Shown here: positions 1 to 6,633 of the stretch, piece after piece
How positions within the stretch are numbered: the stretch's first letter is position 1
How the letters are laid out: each line of letters starts with the position of its first letter
Assembly: GCA_029861655.1 (NCBI GenBank)
Contig: JAOTZA010000133.1
Coordinates: forward strand, 1-8,638
Length of the DNA stretch: 8,638 nt
Origin: Acidobacteriota bacterium
GTDB lineage: Bacteria; Acidobacteriota; Thermoanaerobaculia; Multivoradales; JAHEKO01
Direction of reading: 5' to 3'
Program-made: the position numbers and the translations under genes
The notes under the pieces: model-generated
Database searches by the model: none
Seen by the model: the letters and a program-made list of their open reading frames with translations, nothing else
Told to the model about the DNA's origin: nothing

Positions 1-131
1 TTCTCAAGAAAACGGCGGACATGGATCAGGTCACCGGAGTGGTCATCCGAGCCACGGCGCGCTTCGTCGAAGAGGTGCGCGACAACCCGGATCTCGTGTT
101 CAAGGCCCCCGCATTGGCCTCACAGGCCTAG
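1..131 (+). CDS. 3' end of an unidentified protein-coding gene (partial)
   Basis: An open frame enters from the left edge (first full codon at position 3) and ends at a TAG at 129-131, giving the last 42 residues. About 34 of the 42 codons end in G or C, as in the clear genes of this window, which supports real coding. The visible tail is a charged helical stretch (around ARFVEEVRDNPDLVFKAP) ending in an Ala/Ser/Gln-rich tip. I see no catalytic motif and do not recognise the family. It runs toward the minus-strand E2 gene, so the two are convergent with a hairpin between them. The function is unknown, and the start lies outside the window. Confidence 0.6.
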   Translation, partial: LKKTADMDQVTGVVIRATARFVEEVRDNPDLVFKAPALASQA

Positions 132-146
132 CAGCCAGCATCCATA

Positions 147-176
147 GACCGGGGGCGGGCTCTTTCCGGCCCGGTC
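147..176. terminator. Terminator-like hairpin between convergent genes
   Basis: GACCGGG (147-153) and CCCGGTC (170-176) form a perfect 7-bp stem around a 16-base loop. The hairpin lies between the stop of the plus-strand gene (131) and the stop of the minus-strand E2 gene (193). There is no clean T-run on either side, so intrinsic termination is inferred from position and stem strength only. It could serve both directions. Confidence 0.4.
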
Positions 177-192
177 CACTTGGGCTCGCTCC

Positions 193-1545
193 TCAGACGA
201 ACGGATCGAGTTCGTTCCAGCTATCTTCGGCCAGCGTCTTCTTGACCGCGATCATGAAGTGATCTGCGTCCGCTCCATCGACTACACGATGGTCGTAGGT
301 GATGGCGAAGTAGGCCATGTCTCGGATTGCGATGCTGTCTACACCCTCGGCATCGGTGACCACCACCGGGCGCTTCTCGATCATCCCTAACCCGAGAATC
401 GCCACTTGCGGCTGATTGATGATCGGCGTTCCGAACAAACTGCCGAAGACCCCGGGGTTGGTGATCGTGAACGTGCCGCCCTGCACCTCCTCCGGCTTGA
501 GTTTCTTCGAGCGCGCCCGGTCGGCTAAATCGTTGGCCGTCTTGGCGAGACCCACGAGATTGAGCTGGTCGGCACTGCGGATCACGGGGACGAGAAGGCC
601 CCAGTCGAGGGCCACGGCCATACCGATGTTGATGTCTTTCTTGTAGACGATGTTGGAGCCATCCACCGAGGAGTTGACGATCGGGTTGGCTTTGAGCGCG
701 CTCGCGACCGCCTGAAAGACAAAGGGCATATAGGTAAGTTTGGTTCCGTGAGTCTTTGCAAACCCCGCCTTGGCACGGCGCCGTACGCGGGCGATTCGGG
801 TGAGGTCCATATGGAACACAGTCGTCACATGCGCCGAAGTCGCTTTTGAATACGTCATGTGCGCCGATGTGATCGCGCGAATCTTGGACATCGGTGTAAT
901 TTGGACCACCTCACCGGGGGTGTAGGCGGGAACCGAGAACCCGCTGGGCTCCCGAGGCTGCGGCGATACCGCTCCAGGGTCTGTGGCGACTGCTGCGACC
1001 GGTGGCGCAACCACCTTGGATCCAGCCACCGCTGCGGGACCTCCGGCAAGAAACGCCTCGAGGTCTCTCTTGGTCACCCGTCCGTGAATCCCCGAGCCTT
1101 GGACCTGCGTCAGGTCGATGCCCTGCTCGGCGGCCATCTTGCGAACGACCGGACTCGAGACGGTGCGAACTCGCTCGGCCTCTGACGCGATCTCAGCCGT
1201 TGAATCCGCTTCCCGGTGCGGGGCCGGAGCCGCCGCGGGTTCGACCACCGCTTGGCCGTGGGCGTCGGTAGATTCGGAGACAGCCGCAACTTCAGGCGGT
1301 TTCTCACCCGCGGCGCCGAGAGTGGCGACAATCTCGTTGACCGGTACCGTTGCGCCCTCCTCGAACTGGACCGCCAGTAGGACACCGTCGGCGGGGCTGG
1401 GAATCTCGGCGTCGACCTTGTCAGTCGAGATCTCGAAAAGGGGTTGGTCGCGTTCGACCGAGTCGCCGACCTGTACGAGCCACCGGGTGATCGTCCCTTC
1501 GGCAATCGATTCACCCATCTGCGGCATGATCACATCGGTAGCCAT
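193..1545 (-). CDS. 2-oxo acid dehydrogenase complex E2 (dihydrolipoyl acyltransferase)
   Basis: This 450-residue E2 core enzyme transfers the acyl group from lipoyl-lysine to CoA in a cytoplasmic 2-oxo acid dehydrogenase complex. An N-terminal lipoyl domain (about 1-77) carries the lipoylation site EISTDKVDAEIPSP with Lys43. An Ala/Pro/Glu-rich linker follows, then a peripheral subunit-binding domain (about 128-166, SSPVVRKMAAEQGIDL then GSGIHGRVTKRDL). A second linker leads to the acyltransferase domain (about 220-450), which has the catalytic DHRVVDG motif with His419 and Asp423. The start is placed at the ATG at 1545 because MATDVIMPQMGES is the canonical E2 N-terminus; AAGG lies just upstream. 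The frame stays open further upstream into lpdA but reads as non-homologous Arg-rich sequence. It lies 31 bp after lpdA on the same strand. The substrate (succinyl, acetyl or branched-chain) cannot be fixed from sequence alone. The opening resembles actinobacterial SucB, but no E1 is adjacent. Confidence 0.95.
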   Translation of the reverse strand: MATDVIMPQMGESIAEGTITRWLVQVGDSVERDQPLFEISTDKVDAEIPSPADGVLLAVQFEEGATVPVNEIVATLGAAGEKPPEVAAVSESTDAHGQAVVEPAAAPAPHREADSTAEIASEAERVRTVSSPVVRKMAAEQGIDLTQVQGSGIHGRVTKRDLEAFLAGGPAAVAGSKVVAPPVAAVATDPGAVSPQPREPSGFSVPAYTPGEVVQITPMSKIRAITSAHMTYSKATSAHVTTVFHMDLTRIARVRRRAKAGFAKTHGTKLTYMPFVFQAVASALKANPIVNSSVDGSNIVYKKDINIGMAVALDWGLLVPVIRSADQLNLVGLAKTANDLADRARSKKLKPEEVQGGTFTITNPGVFGSLFGTPIINQPQVAILGLGMIEKRPVVVTDAEGVDSIAIRDMAYFAITYDHRVVDGADADHFMIAVKKTLAEDSWNELDPFV

Positions 1546-1576
1546 AGTCCTTATCTTACTCGTTGGGCGGAGCGGC

Positions 1577-2986
1577 TCAGATGTGAATGGCGTGGCCGGT
1601 CGCCGCGTGGGCCGCCTCGGCCAGAGCCTCTGAGAGCGTCGGGTGGGCGTGGATGGTCCGAAAGAGCTCCTCGGTCGTCGACTCGAGCTGCAACGCCACG
1701 CAAGCTTCGGCGATGAGATCCGTGGCACGGGGCCCGATCACGTGGACGCCGAGCAGCTCGTCGTAGCGGGTCTCGCGAACCACTTTGACAAAACCTGCCG
1801 TCTTGCCCTCGATCGCCGCCTTGCCCGAGGCCGCAAAGGGGAACTTGCCGACCGCCACTTCGTGACCGCGCTCCTTTGCCTGCTCCTCGCTCAACCCCAC
1901 GCTTGCGACTTCCGGCTCGCAATAGGTGACAGACGGGACCCGGTCATAGTCTAGCGGTCGTGCCGCGGCGCCCGACATGTGCTCGACCGCCAGGATCCCT
2001 TCGGCCGAAGCCACATGAGCCAACCAGGGAGTGGGAACCACATCGCCGATCGCGTAGATGTTCTCGACCGAGGTCCGCATCCACTCATCCACCTTCAAGT
2101 AGCCGCGGTCCATCTCGACACCCAGCGCTTCGAGGCCCAGACCGCCTGTGACCGGCGCTCTGCCGATGGCAACCAGCAGCATGTCGGCCGCTATCTCACT
2201 CGGGGCAGCGCCCTCGGTCTCGGCGGTCTCGAGCCGTACGCTCAAGCGGTCGCCCGAATCATCGACTCCAGCCAGCCGCGTGCCGGTCAAACACTCGATC
2301 CCCCGTTTTCCGAATTGCTTGAGGAGTTCGCCCGAGATCTCCTCGTCCTCGAGCGGAAGAATCCGCGGCAGCATCTCGACCAGGGTCACCTCCGATCCGA
2401 AGGATCGGTAAATCGAGGCGAATTCGCTACCCACGGCACCGGAACCTACGACCACCATCTTCTCCGGCATCTCCGGGAGCTCGAGAAGATGATCGGAGTT
2501 GACGATCCGGCGACCGTCGGTCGGTGCAATGGAGACCTCGCGAGGCACCGAGCCCGTGGCGATCAGAATGTTACGCGCCAGGATCGACCGTTTGCCTCCA
2601 TCCGCCAGCTCGACAACGACCTCACCGGTCGAAGCCACTCGCCCGGTGCCGTGTACGCCCTCCACGTTGTTCTTCTTGAACAGAAACTCGATGCCCCGAG
2701 CGTTCTTGTCGACCACCTTCTTTTTGTATGCCCGCGTCTTGTCGAGATCCAGCTCGACGCCGGCTACCTTTACGCCAAACGCCTTCGAGTGACGAATCTC
2801 ATCCAAGAGTCCAGCCGTATGAAGGAGTGCTTTGGTTGGGATGCAGCCTCGATGAAGACAGGTGCCACCAAATTTCGGGTCCCTTTCGACGACCGCAACA
2901 TCGAGCCCCAGTTGCCCCGCCTTGATGGCGGCAACATACCCACCGGGGCCACTTCCGAGGATCACGAGGTCTTTTGTCTCGGGCAT
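1577..2986 (-). CDS. lpdA: Dihydrolipoamide dehydrogenase (E3)
   Basis: This 469-residue FAD disulfide oxidoreductase reoxidises dihydrolipoyl groups of E2 using NAD+; the length is normal for the family. The FAD-binding GSGPGG is at 11-16. The redox-active disulfide Cys43-Cys48 sits in GGTCLHRGCIPTK, where His-Arg replaces the more common Asn-Val. ATGS is at 143-146, the NAD-binding GSGAVG at 181-186, and a second FAD motif, YAIGDV, lies near 315. The C-terminal dimerisation domain ends with HAHPTLSEALAEA, in which His448 and Glu453 form the catalytic pair. The ATG at 2986 places the FAD motif at the usual distance from the N-terminus, though no clear Shine-Dalgarno sequence precedes it. It is the first gene of a pair with the E2 gene and diverges from the patatin gene. 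E3 is often shared among several complexes. Confidence 0.97.
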   Translation of the reverse strand: MPETKDLVILGSGPGGYVAAIKAGQLGLDVAVVERDPKFGGTCLHRGCIPTKALLHTAGLLDEIRHSKAFGVKVAGVELDLDKTRAYKKKVVDKNARGIEFLFKKNNVEGVHGTGRVASTGEVVVELADGGKRSILARNILIATGSVPREVSIAPTDGRRIVNSDHLLELPEMPEKMVVVGSGAVGSEFASIYRSFGSEVTLVEMLPRILPLEDEEISGELLKQFGKRGIECLTGTRLAGVDDSGDRLSVRLETAETEGAAPSEIAADMLLVAIGRAPVTGGLGLEALGVEMDRGYLKVDEWMRTSVENIYAIGDVVPTPWLAHVASAEGILAVEHMSGAAARPLDYDRVPSVTYCEPEVASVGLSEEQAKERGHEVAVGKFPFAASGKAAIEGKTAGFVKVVRETRYDELLGVHVIGPRATDLIAEACVALQLESTTEELFRTIHAHPTLSEALAEAAHAATGHAIHI

Positions 2987-3071
2987 GGAGGCGGAGTCTA
3001 CCCGAGGCCCCCCAGATCGTCGAGACAGTCTCTGCGAGACGCCATCGAGATACCAACCACGGCGCCGGCGT

Positions 3072-3100
3072 TTGACCGCGGGCGCGCCTGCCGCGAGAAT
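3072..3100 (+). promoter_or_regulatory. Candidate sigma70-type promoter for the patatin gene
   Basis: TTGACC (3072-3077) matches five of six -35 consensus bases. It is followed after exactly 17 bp by GAGAAT (3095-3100), which matches four of six -10 bases. Transcription would begin near 3107, giving a very short leader before the ATG at 3118. The match is moderate, and GC-rich bacteria often use other sigma factors, so this is a candidate only. Confidence 0.3.
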
Positions 3101-3117
3101 CCAAGAACGGCGAAACG

Positions 3118-4269
3118 ATGAAGGACGCTCACAGCACTCGAGCCGGCACGGCCGCCCTGGTTCTCACCGGCGGCGGTGCCCGTGCCGCCTATCAGGTCGG
3201 TCTACTCCGCTGTCTGGTTCGGCACATGCCGGAGGCCCCGCTGCCGATCATCACCGGTGTCTCCGCCGGCGCCATCAACGCCGTGCACCTAGCGGCCCAC
3301 AAAGGTTCGCTGAGAGAGGCCGTCGACGACCTGACCGGCTTGTGGGCACATCTGGAGCCGGGAAGCATCTATCGCGCAGGAGGAGTAGCGCTCTCCGGCA
3401 ACATGCTGCGATGGGGACTCCGCCTTCTTTCGGGCGGGAGCCGCCACGGGCCCAAGGTCGAGAGCCTCCTGGACTCCGAACCGCTGCGAGGGACTCTCGA
3501 ACAGGCTCTGGCGACCGTCGACGGCGAAGTGCAGGGAATAGACGAGAACCTGACCGACGGCGATCTTCAGGCCATCGCGCTTTCGACACTCAACTACACC
3601 ACCAGCAGTACTGTGACCTGGGTGCAAGGTCGGGGCTTCGAGAGCTGGGAACGCCCGCGGCGTCGCGGCGTCGCGACCCGAATCACCATCGACCACATCA
3701 TGGCGTCGGCGGCGCTGCCCCTCGTCTTTCCGGCGATCCGCCTCGGCGACAGCTACTTTGGGGATGGCGGTGTGCGGCTTTCGACGCCACTGGCGCCGGC
3801 GATTCACTTGGGGGCCGATCGCATCCTCGCTATCTCGACACGCTATCGCAAGAGTCGCGAGGAGTCCCGGGCGGCACTGGTCACCGGCTATCCGCCGCCG
3901 GTGCAGGTAGCCGGCAACCTGATGAACGCCATCTTCCTCGACGCGATCGACCAGGACGCGCGCAATCTGAAACGGATCAACCAGCTGGTCCGAGCCTGTC
4001 CCGACGCCGCGCTCGGGCTGCGACCGATCAAGATCCTGGTCCTGCGACCCTCGATCGATCTCGGTCAACTCGCCGCGGAGTACGAGCCCAAGTTGCCGAG
4101 AGCCTTCCGATTCCTGAGTCGCGGTCTGGGCACCCGGCAGACTCGCAGCCCGGACTTCCTGAGCATGCTGATGTTCCAGCCCGACTATCTGACGAGGCTC
4201 ATCGAGATCGGCGAAGCCGACGCCGAGGCGCAAAAGCACGAGATTCTAGAACTCCTCACGGGGGACTAG
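3118..4269 (+). CDS. Patatin-like phospholipase family protein
   Basis: This 383-residue member of the patatin/RssA-like serine lipase family is predicted to hydrolyse acyl esters of phospholipids or other lipids with a Ser-Asp dyad. The oxyanion-hole glycine motif GGGARAAYQ is at 18-26. The nucleophile elbow GVSAG gives Ser49, and the second dyad residue is Asp216 in YFGDGG. The signature order and spacing are intact, so the enzyme should be active. No signal peptide is visible. The C-terminal third (about 260-383) has no motif I recognise. It diverges from lpdA across 131 bp and is followed five bases after its stop by a strong hairpin, suggesting a single-gene transcript. The ATG at 3118 puts the glycine motif near the N-terminus as usual; the Shine-Dalgarno sequence is weak. 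The natural substrate cannot be deduced. Confidence 0.93.
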   Translation: MKDAHSTRAGTAALVLTGGGARAAYQVGLLRCLVRHMPEAPLPIITGVSAGAINAVHLAAHKGSLREAVDDLTGLWAHLEPGSIYRAGGVALSGNMLRWGLRLLSGGSRHGPKVESLLDSEPLRGTLEQALATVDGEVQGIDENLTDGDLQAIALSTLNYTTSSTVTWVQGRGFESWERPRRRGVATRITIDHIMASAALPLVFPAIRLGDSYFGDGGVRLSTPLAPAIHLGADRILAISTRYRKSREESRAALVTGYPPPVQVAGNLMNAIFLDAIDQDARNLKRINQLVRACPDAALGLRPIKILVLRPSIDLGQLAAEYEPKLPRAFRFLSRGLGTRQTRSPDFLSMLMFQPDYLTRLIEIGEADAEAQKHEILELLTGD

Positions 4270-4273
4270 ACCC

Positions 4274-4290
4274 CCGCCGGCTTGCGGCGG
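4274..4290 (+). terminator. Hairpin just after the patatin stop codon
   Basis: CCGCCG (4274-4279) pairs with CGGCGG (4285-4290) around a five-base loop. It starts five bases after the TAG at 4267-4269. No T-tract follows, so it may be an RNA-stabilising 3' hairpin rather than a classical intrinsic terminator. Confidence 0.45.
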
Positions 4291-4710
4291 CCCGGTTGAA
4301 TACACGGCTGGAAACGGCGCTCGCTACTCACCCTTGGACGAGTTCGCTCGCGCCTCGTTGTTCGCCCGCGCGGACCGGTTCGGCCTTCATCAGACCTCTA
4401 GCGCTCACGGGCTCACAGCGTTCCTGCCGGCGCATTCACCGGGCCGCGATGACCGCCGGTCGAAGAAGGTCGAATCTCTTGAGACAATCTTCAGCACTCG
4501 GGCGGTTTTCCGTCGGTGGACTCTGTCCAAGCCGAGACCGGCAAAGTCCCGACCACTCCAAAGCAGCGAGGAGACGCGCGAGTCGCCCGAGGCGAGTCTT
4601 CAGACGAGCCCGCCGGATGAGCCTCGCAGCGAAGCGAGGTGACCTGCGCTCCGGGGAACAAGGCCGTTTCCAGCTGGGCGTTCGACCGGGCTGCAAGCGC
4701 CGCCGACACG
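4291..4710. other. Intergenic stretch without a convincing gene
   Basis: Together with the repeat to its right, this belongs to a 658-bp spacer between the 3' ends of the patatin and aldolase genes. Frames open on both strands (for example 4334-4642 plus and 4491-4778 minus) give Arg/Ser/Pro-rich, motif-free translations typical of chance reading in GC-rich DNA. The visible structure is a hairpin CCTCGC-N6-GCGAGG at 4622-4639 and a near-perfect GAGTCGCC/GGCGAGTC pair at 4580-4598. At 4425-4441 a CCTGC...GCATTCAC motif resembles the arm of the inverted repeat at 4711-4910. I cannot assign a function. Confidence 0.5.
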
Positions 4711-4910
4711 AACCTGCGTGCAGCATTCACAGTTCGGTCGGGGGCTCCATCAGGGACGTTTGACCGAGCGCACGGCAAGGACCCTCGGAGTCCGAGCTAG
4801 ATCCGGCGCGAGGGAAACCGAGGCGCGCGCCTCTGAATCACCCGGAGTCCGGGTTGCGCACGCCGTGCCCTGCGGAGACTCCGACCGAACTGTGAATGCT
4901 CTCGCAGGTT
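4711..4910. repeat. 200-bp imperfect inverted repeat (ERIC/MITE-like extragenic palindrome)
   Basis: GCATTCACAGTTCGGTCGG at 4723-4741 is an exact 19-base reverse complement of 4881-4899. Outward, AACCTGCG (4711-4718) pairs with CGCAGGTT (4903-4910) after a small bulge. Inward, CTCC (4745-4748) pairs with GGAG (4874-4877), and matching blocks continue more loosely (GCACGGC on the left, its complement in the right arm). Each arm carries its own small hairpin: CTCGG-AGT-CCGAG at 4784-4796 and CCCGG-AGT-CCGGG at 4841-4853. A perfect 14-bp palindrome, GAGGCGCGCGCCTC, lies at 4820-4833. The ends are best conserved and the centre is diverged. No transposase or flanking target duplication is evident. 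It sits between convergent genes, where a transcript from either side could fold it into a long stem. Confidence 0.7.
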
Positions 4911-4927
4911 CAACAACGTGAACTCGG

Positions 4928-5830
4928 TCAGGCCACGGTGACGTCGTCGCAGAGATAGACGTCCTGGATGGCGTTGAGAAGACGGACCCCCTCGGCCATC
5001 GGCTTCTGGAAAGCCTTGCGTCCCGAAATCAGACCCGAGCCTCCGCCGCGCTTGTTGACCACCGCGGTCCGTACCGCCTGGGCCAAGTCGTCCTGGCCAC
5101 CCGAAGCGCCTCCCGAGTTGATCAAACCGACCCGCCCCATGTAGCAGTTCGCCACCTGCCACCGCACCCAATCCACTGGATGGTCAGCCACAAGCTCGGA
5201 GTAGACCAGATCGCTTGTCTTGCCAAATTCGATTGCCGGGTAGCCCCCGTTGTTGGTCGGCTGCTTCTGCTTGATGATGTCGGCCTCGATGGTGACCCCA
5301 AGGTGGTTGGCCTGACCGGTCAAATCGGCCGACGCATGGTAGTCGACGCCGTCTTTCTTGAAGGCCGGATTGCGCAGATAACACCATAGGATTGTTGCCA
5401 TCCCGAGCTCGTGGGCGCGTGCAAAAGCCTCGGAGATCTCGACCAGCTCCCTCGAACAGTCTTCGTTACCGAAGTAGATGGTCGCTCCGACCGCCGCGGC
5501 CCCGAGCTCCCATGCTTGCTCGACCTGTGCAAAGACGATCTGTTCATAGCTGTTCGGGTAGGTCAGCATCTCGTTATGGTTGATCTTGACCACGAACGGG
5601 ATCTTGTGGGCGTATTTTCGGGCGACCGAACCCAGAACACCGAGCGTCGACGCCACGCCGTTGCAACCGCCCTCAATCGCCAACCGCACGATGTTCTCGG
5701 GATCGAAATAGATCGGATTGGGCGAGAAGGAGGCGCCCCCCGAGTGTTCGATCCCCTGGTCGACCGGCAAGAGGGACAAATACCCTGACCCGCCGAGGCG
5801 GCCGTGCCCAAACACGCGACCGAGGTTCAC
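4928..5830 (-). CDS. fbaB: Fructose-bisphosphate aldolase class I (FbaB/DhnA type), catalytic body
   Basis: This 300-residue frame closely resembles E. coli FbaB from its GRLAGTGYLSILPVDQG region to the C-terminus (as I recall that protein). The enzyme cleaves fructose 1,6-bisphosphate to glyceraldehyde 3-phosphate and dihydroxyacetone phosphate through a lysine Schiff base. Numbered from the GTG, VDQG has Asp24, KINHNE is near 82-87, and ADIIKQK carries the predicted Schiff-base Lys187. Phosphate-binding loops SGGASGG (239-245) and SGRKAF (269-274) follow. All core residues are present. The frame opens only at a GTG (5830), inside the family's N-terminal region. The missing N-terminus is encoded immediately upstream in another frame (5827-6006), and stop and start overlap as GTGA. 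The intact gene probably spans 4928-6006 with a one-base frameshift near 5830. Otherwise the two products are made separately by translational coupling. It is convergent with the patatin gene. Confidence 0.93.
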   Translation of the reverse strand: MNLGRVFGHGRLGGSGYLSLLPVDQGIEHSGGASFSPNPIYFDPENIVRLAIEGGCNGVASTLGVLGSVARKYAHKIPFVVKINHNEMLTYPNSYEQIVFAQVEQAWELGAAAVGATIYFGNEDCSRELVEISEAFARAHELGMATILWCYLRNPAFKKDGVDYHASADLTGQANHLGVTIEADIIKQKQPTNNGGYPAIEFGKTSDLVYSELVADHPVDWVRWQVANCYMGRVGLINSGGASGGQDDLAQAVRTAVVNKRGGGSGLISGRKAFQKPMAEGVRLLNAIQDVYLCDDVTVA

Positions 5831-6006
5831 GAGGACTGTCGGCCGTCGATCGCTATGCCCCAGACCTCGTCCAGATGATCCGGCCCCGGTGCGTGAATGC
5901 TCTCTCTCGAAATCCCTTTGCAGGTGTGGGCCAGGAGGCTGTCGGCCTCGTTACCCAGCAACTCGACGATGGTGTCGATTCCCTTCGTCACTTCAGCAAC
6001 CGTCAT
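5827..6006 (-). CDS. N-terminal fragment of the class I aldolase (out of frame with the body)
   Basis: This 59-residue frame ends in TGA at 5827-5829. Its middle (VELLGNEADSLLAHTCKG, then PGPDHLDEV and AID) aligns with the E. coli FbaB N-terminus as I recall it (QLLGKDADNLLQHRC, PGHDYVDRV, MID). It therefore belongs to the same protein as the downstream frame. Positions 4928-6006 span 1079 bases, one short of 360 codons, so adding a single base near the join would restore a 359-residue protein, close to the E. coli length of 350. The start at the ATG at 6006 is preferred because GAGGTGA ends six bases before it. The ATG at 6012 sits directly against that Shine-Dalgarno sequence. A sequencing or assembly error, a real mutation, or a natural split gene are all possible. 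Confidence 0.8.
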   Translation of the reverse strand: MTVAEVTKGIDTIVELLGNEADSLLAHTCKGISRESIHAPGPDHLDEVWGIAIDGRQSS

Positions 6007-6047
6007 CTTCATTCACCTCTTCTGAATCCACCGTAACAAACCTCGTC

Positions 6048-6053
6048 AGTATA
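6048..6053 (-). promoter_or_regulatory. Candidate -10 element for fbaB
   Basis: Read on the minus strand, this is TATACT, matching five of six -10 bases, with TGTG just upstream. It would start transcription about 35 bases before the fbaB start, leaving room for the good Shine-Dalgarno sequence GAGGTGA. I find no convincing -35 hexamer at 16-18 bp. If real, fbaB has its own promoter in the 94-bp gap after the ArsR gene. Confidence 0.35.
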
Positions 6054-6106
6054 CACAGGGCCCGAGCCAAACAGATAGCACACCAAGTCGGACCGAAAGA
6101 CCGGGA

Positions 6107-6607
6107 CTACCAGCTCTTCCAGTCACTCCCGTCGTCTTCGATGGGACTCTCGGAGCGACTCCCAGAGGGACTCTCGACGGGACTCTCAGCGAGGCTTCCT
6201 GCGGATAGATCCTCTGTCACCGGACCGATTCTGCGTTCCGCTGCCGGTGCCGATTTTCTGATCCGACGCCGGCCGGCATTGGCGGTTCCCTTGCGGGCCG
6301 GCTCGGGCGAGCGGGAGGGGACCGGGATCGGCGAGGCTGCTTCCATCTGAGACAGCCACTGCGAGACGGTTGCGAGAGCACCGGTCTCCAAGCGGTAGAT
6401 GCGGCGCCGGCCGTCCCGGGTCTCGGTCGCCAGACCCGCATGACGCAGGATCCGCAGATGCTTCGACACAGCCGGGCGGCTCATCTGGGGGAATCTCGCC
6501 GCAAGTTCCTGAACCGGCTGGGGGCCTCGACAAAGGAGCTCCATAATCTCCCGTCGAGTCGGATCCGCCAGAGCTCGAAATGGATCCGTCTGAGCCGCTG
6601 CTCTCAT
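6107..6607 (-). CDS. ArsR-family (winged helix) transcriptional regulator with a long C-terminal tail
   Basis: This 166-residue predicted DNA-binding repressor has its winged helix-turn-helix at about 8-95. FRALADPTRREIMELL is the characteristic ArsR first helix, SRPAVSKHLRILRHAGL the recognition helix, and TRDGRRRIYRL the wing. It has a single cysteine (Cys26), so neither the paired cysteines of ArsR/SmtB metal sites nor the dithiol switch of BigR/SqrR sulfide sensors can be seen; its signal is unknown. From about residue 95 onward it becomes low-complexity, first Pro/Arg/Ala-rich and then Ser/Glu/Pro-rich with repeated ESP units, ending in DWKSW. This tail is unusual because typical members end after 95-120 residues. 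The ATG at 6607 is chosen over a TTG at 6616 that lies inside an operator-like palindrome. It diverges from the MBL gene at 6771, and three GTAAC-N6-GTTAC palindromes between them suggest autoregulation plus control of that operon. Confidence 0.9.
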   Translation of the reverse strand: MRAAAQTDPFRALADPTRREIMELLCRGPQPVQELAARFPQMSRPAVSKHLRILRHAGLATETRDGRRRIYRLETGALATVSQWLSQMEAASPIPVPSRSPEPARKGTANAGRRRIRKSAPAAERRIGPVTEDLSAGSLAESPVESPSGSRSESPIEDDGSDWKSW

Positions 6608-6609
6608 AA

Positions 6610-6625
6610 GTAACAAATTGGTTAC
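6610..6625. promoter_or_regulatory. Operator-like palindrome 1 (GTAAC-N6-GTTAC)
   Basis: GTAAC (6610-6614) and GTTAC (6621-6625) form a perfect inverted repeat with six-base spacer AAATTG, ending two bases before the ArsR ATG. A repressor bound here would block ArsR transcription or initiation. It is the first of three copies; the ArsR protein is the obvious candidate ligand (inference). Confidence 0.65.
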
Positions 6626-6633
6626 ATCAAAGC

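Noticed and set aside
1546..1728. N-terminal extension of the E2 frame by 61 residues
   Set aside because: The extension overlaps the 3' end of lpdA, is Arg/Ser/Pro-rich without homology, and precedes a textbook E2 start (MATDVIMPQMGES) with its own Shine-Dalgarno-like sequence.
1979..3121. A 380-codon plus-strand frame opposite lpdA
   Set aside because: It is fully antisense to a convincing lpdA and has no recognisable domain.
3289..4239. A 316-codon minus-strand frame opposite the patatin gene
   Set aside because: The patatin frame has all catalytic motifs in order; the antisense frame has none.
4334..4642. Small plus-strand frame in the intergenic spacer
   Set aside because: There is no Shine-Dalgarno sequence, no domain, and its composition is typical of random GC-rich translation.
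2862..4763. A 633-codon open frame on the plus strand
   Set aside because: It runs antisense to the lpdA start and then out of frame through the patatin gene. Its translation is Arg/Gly/Ser-rich without motifs: a GC-rich shadow.
4491..4778. Minus-strand 95-codon frame in the spacer
   Set aside because: It runs into the inverted repeat and has no domain. It may be open only because of repeat composition.
4711..4910. Integron attC site
   Set aside because: The ends do not fit the RYYYAAC/GTTRRRY core sites, the element is longer than typical attC, and no cassette array or integrase is present.
5824..5850. Programmed -1 ribosomal frameshift producing intact aldolase
   Set aside because: No slippery heptamer of the X XXY YYZ kind is present at the overlap and I saw no clear downstream stimulatory structure. 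An indel or base-calling error is simpler.
6107..6607. BigR/SqrR-type persulfide sensor paired with a persulfide dioxygenase-like enzyme
   Set aside because: The regulator has one cysteine only, while that mechanism needs two. The neighbouring MBL enzyme could equally be a glyoxalase II-type hydrolase.
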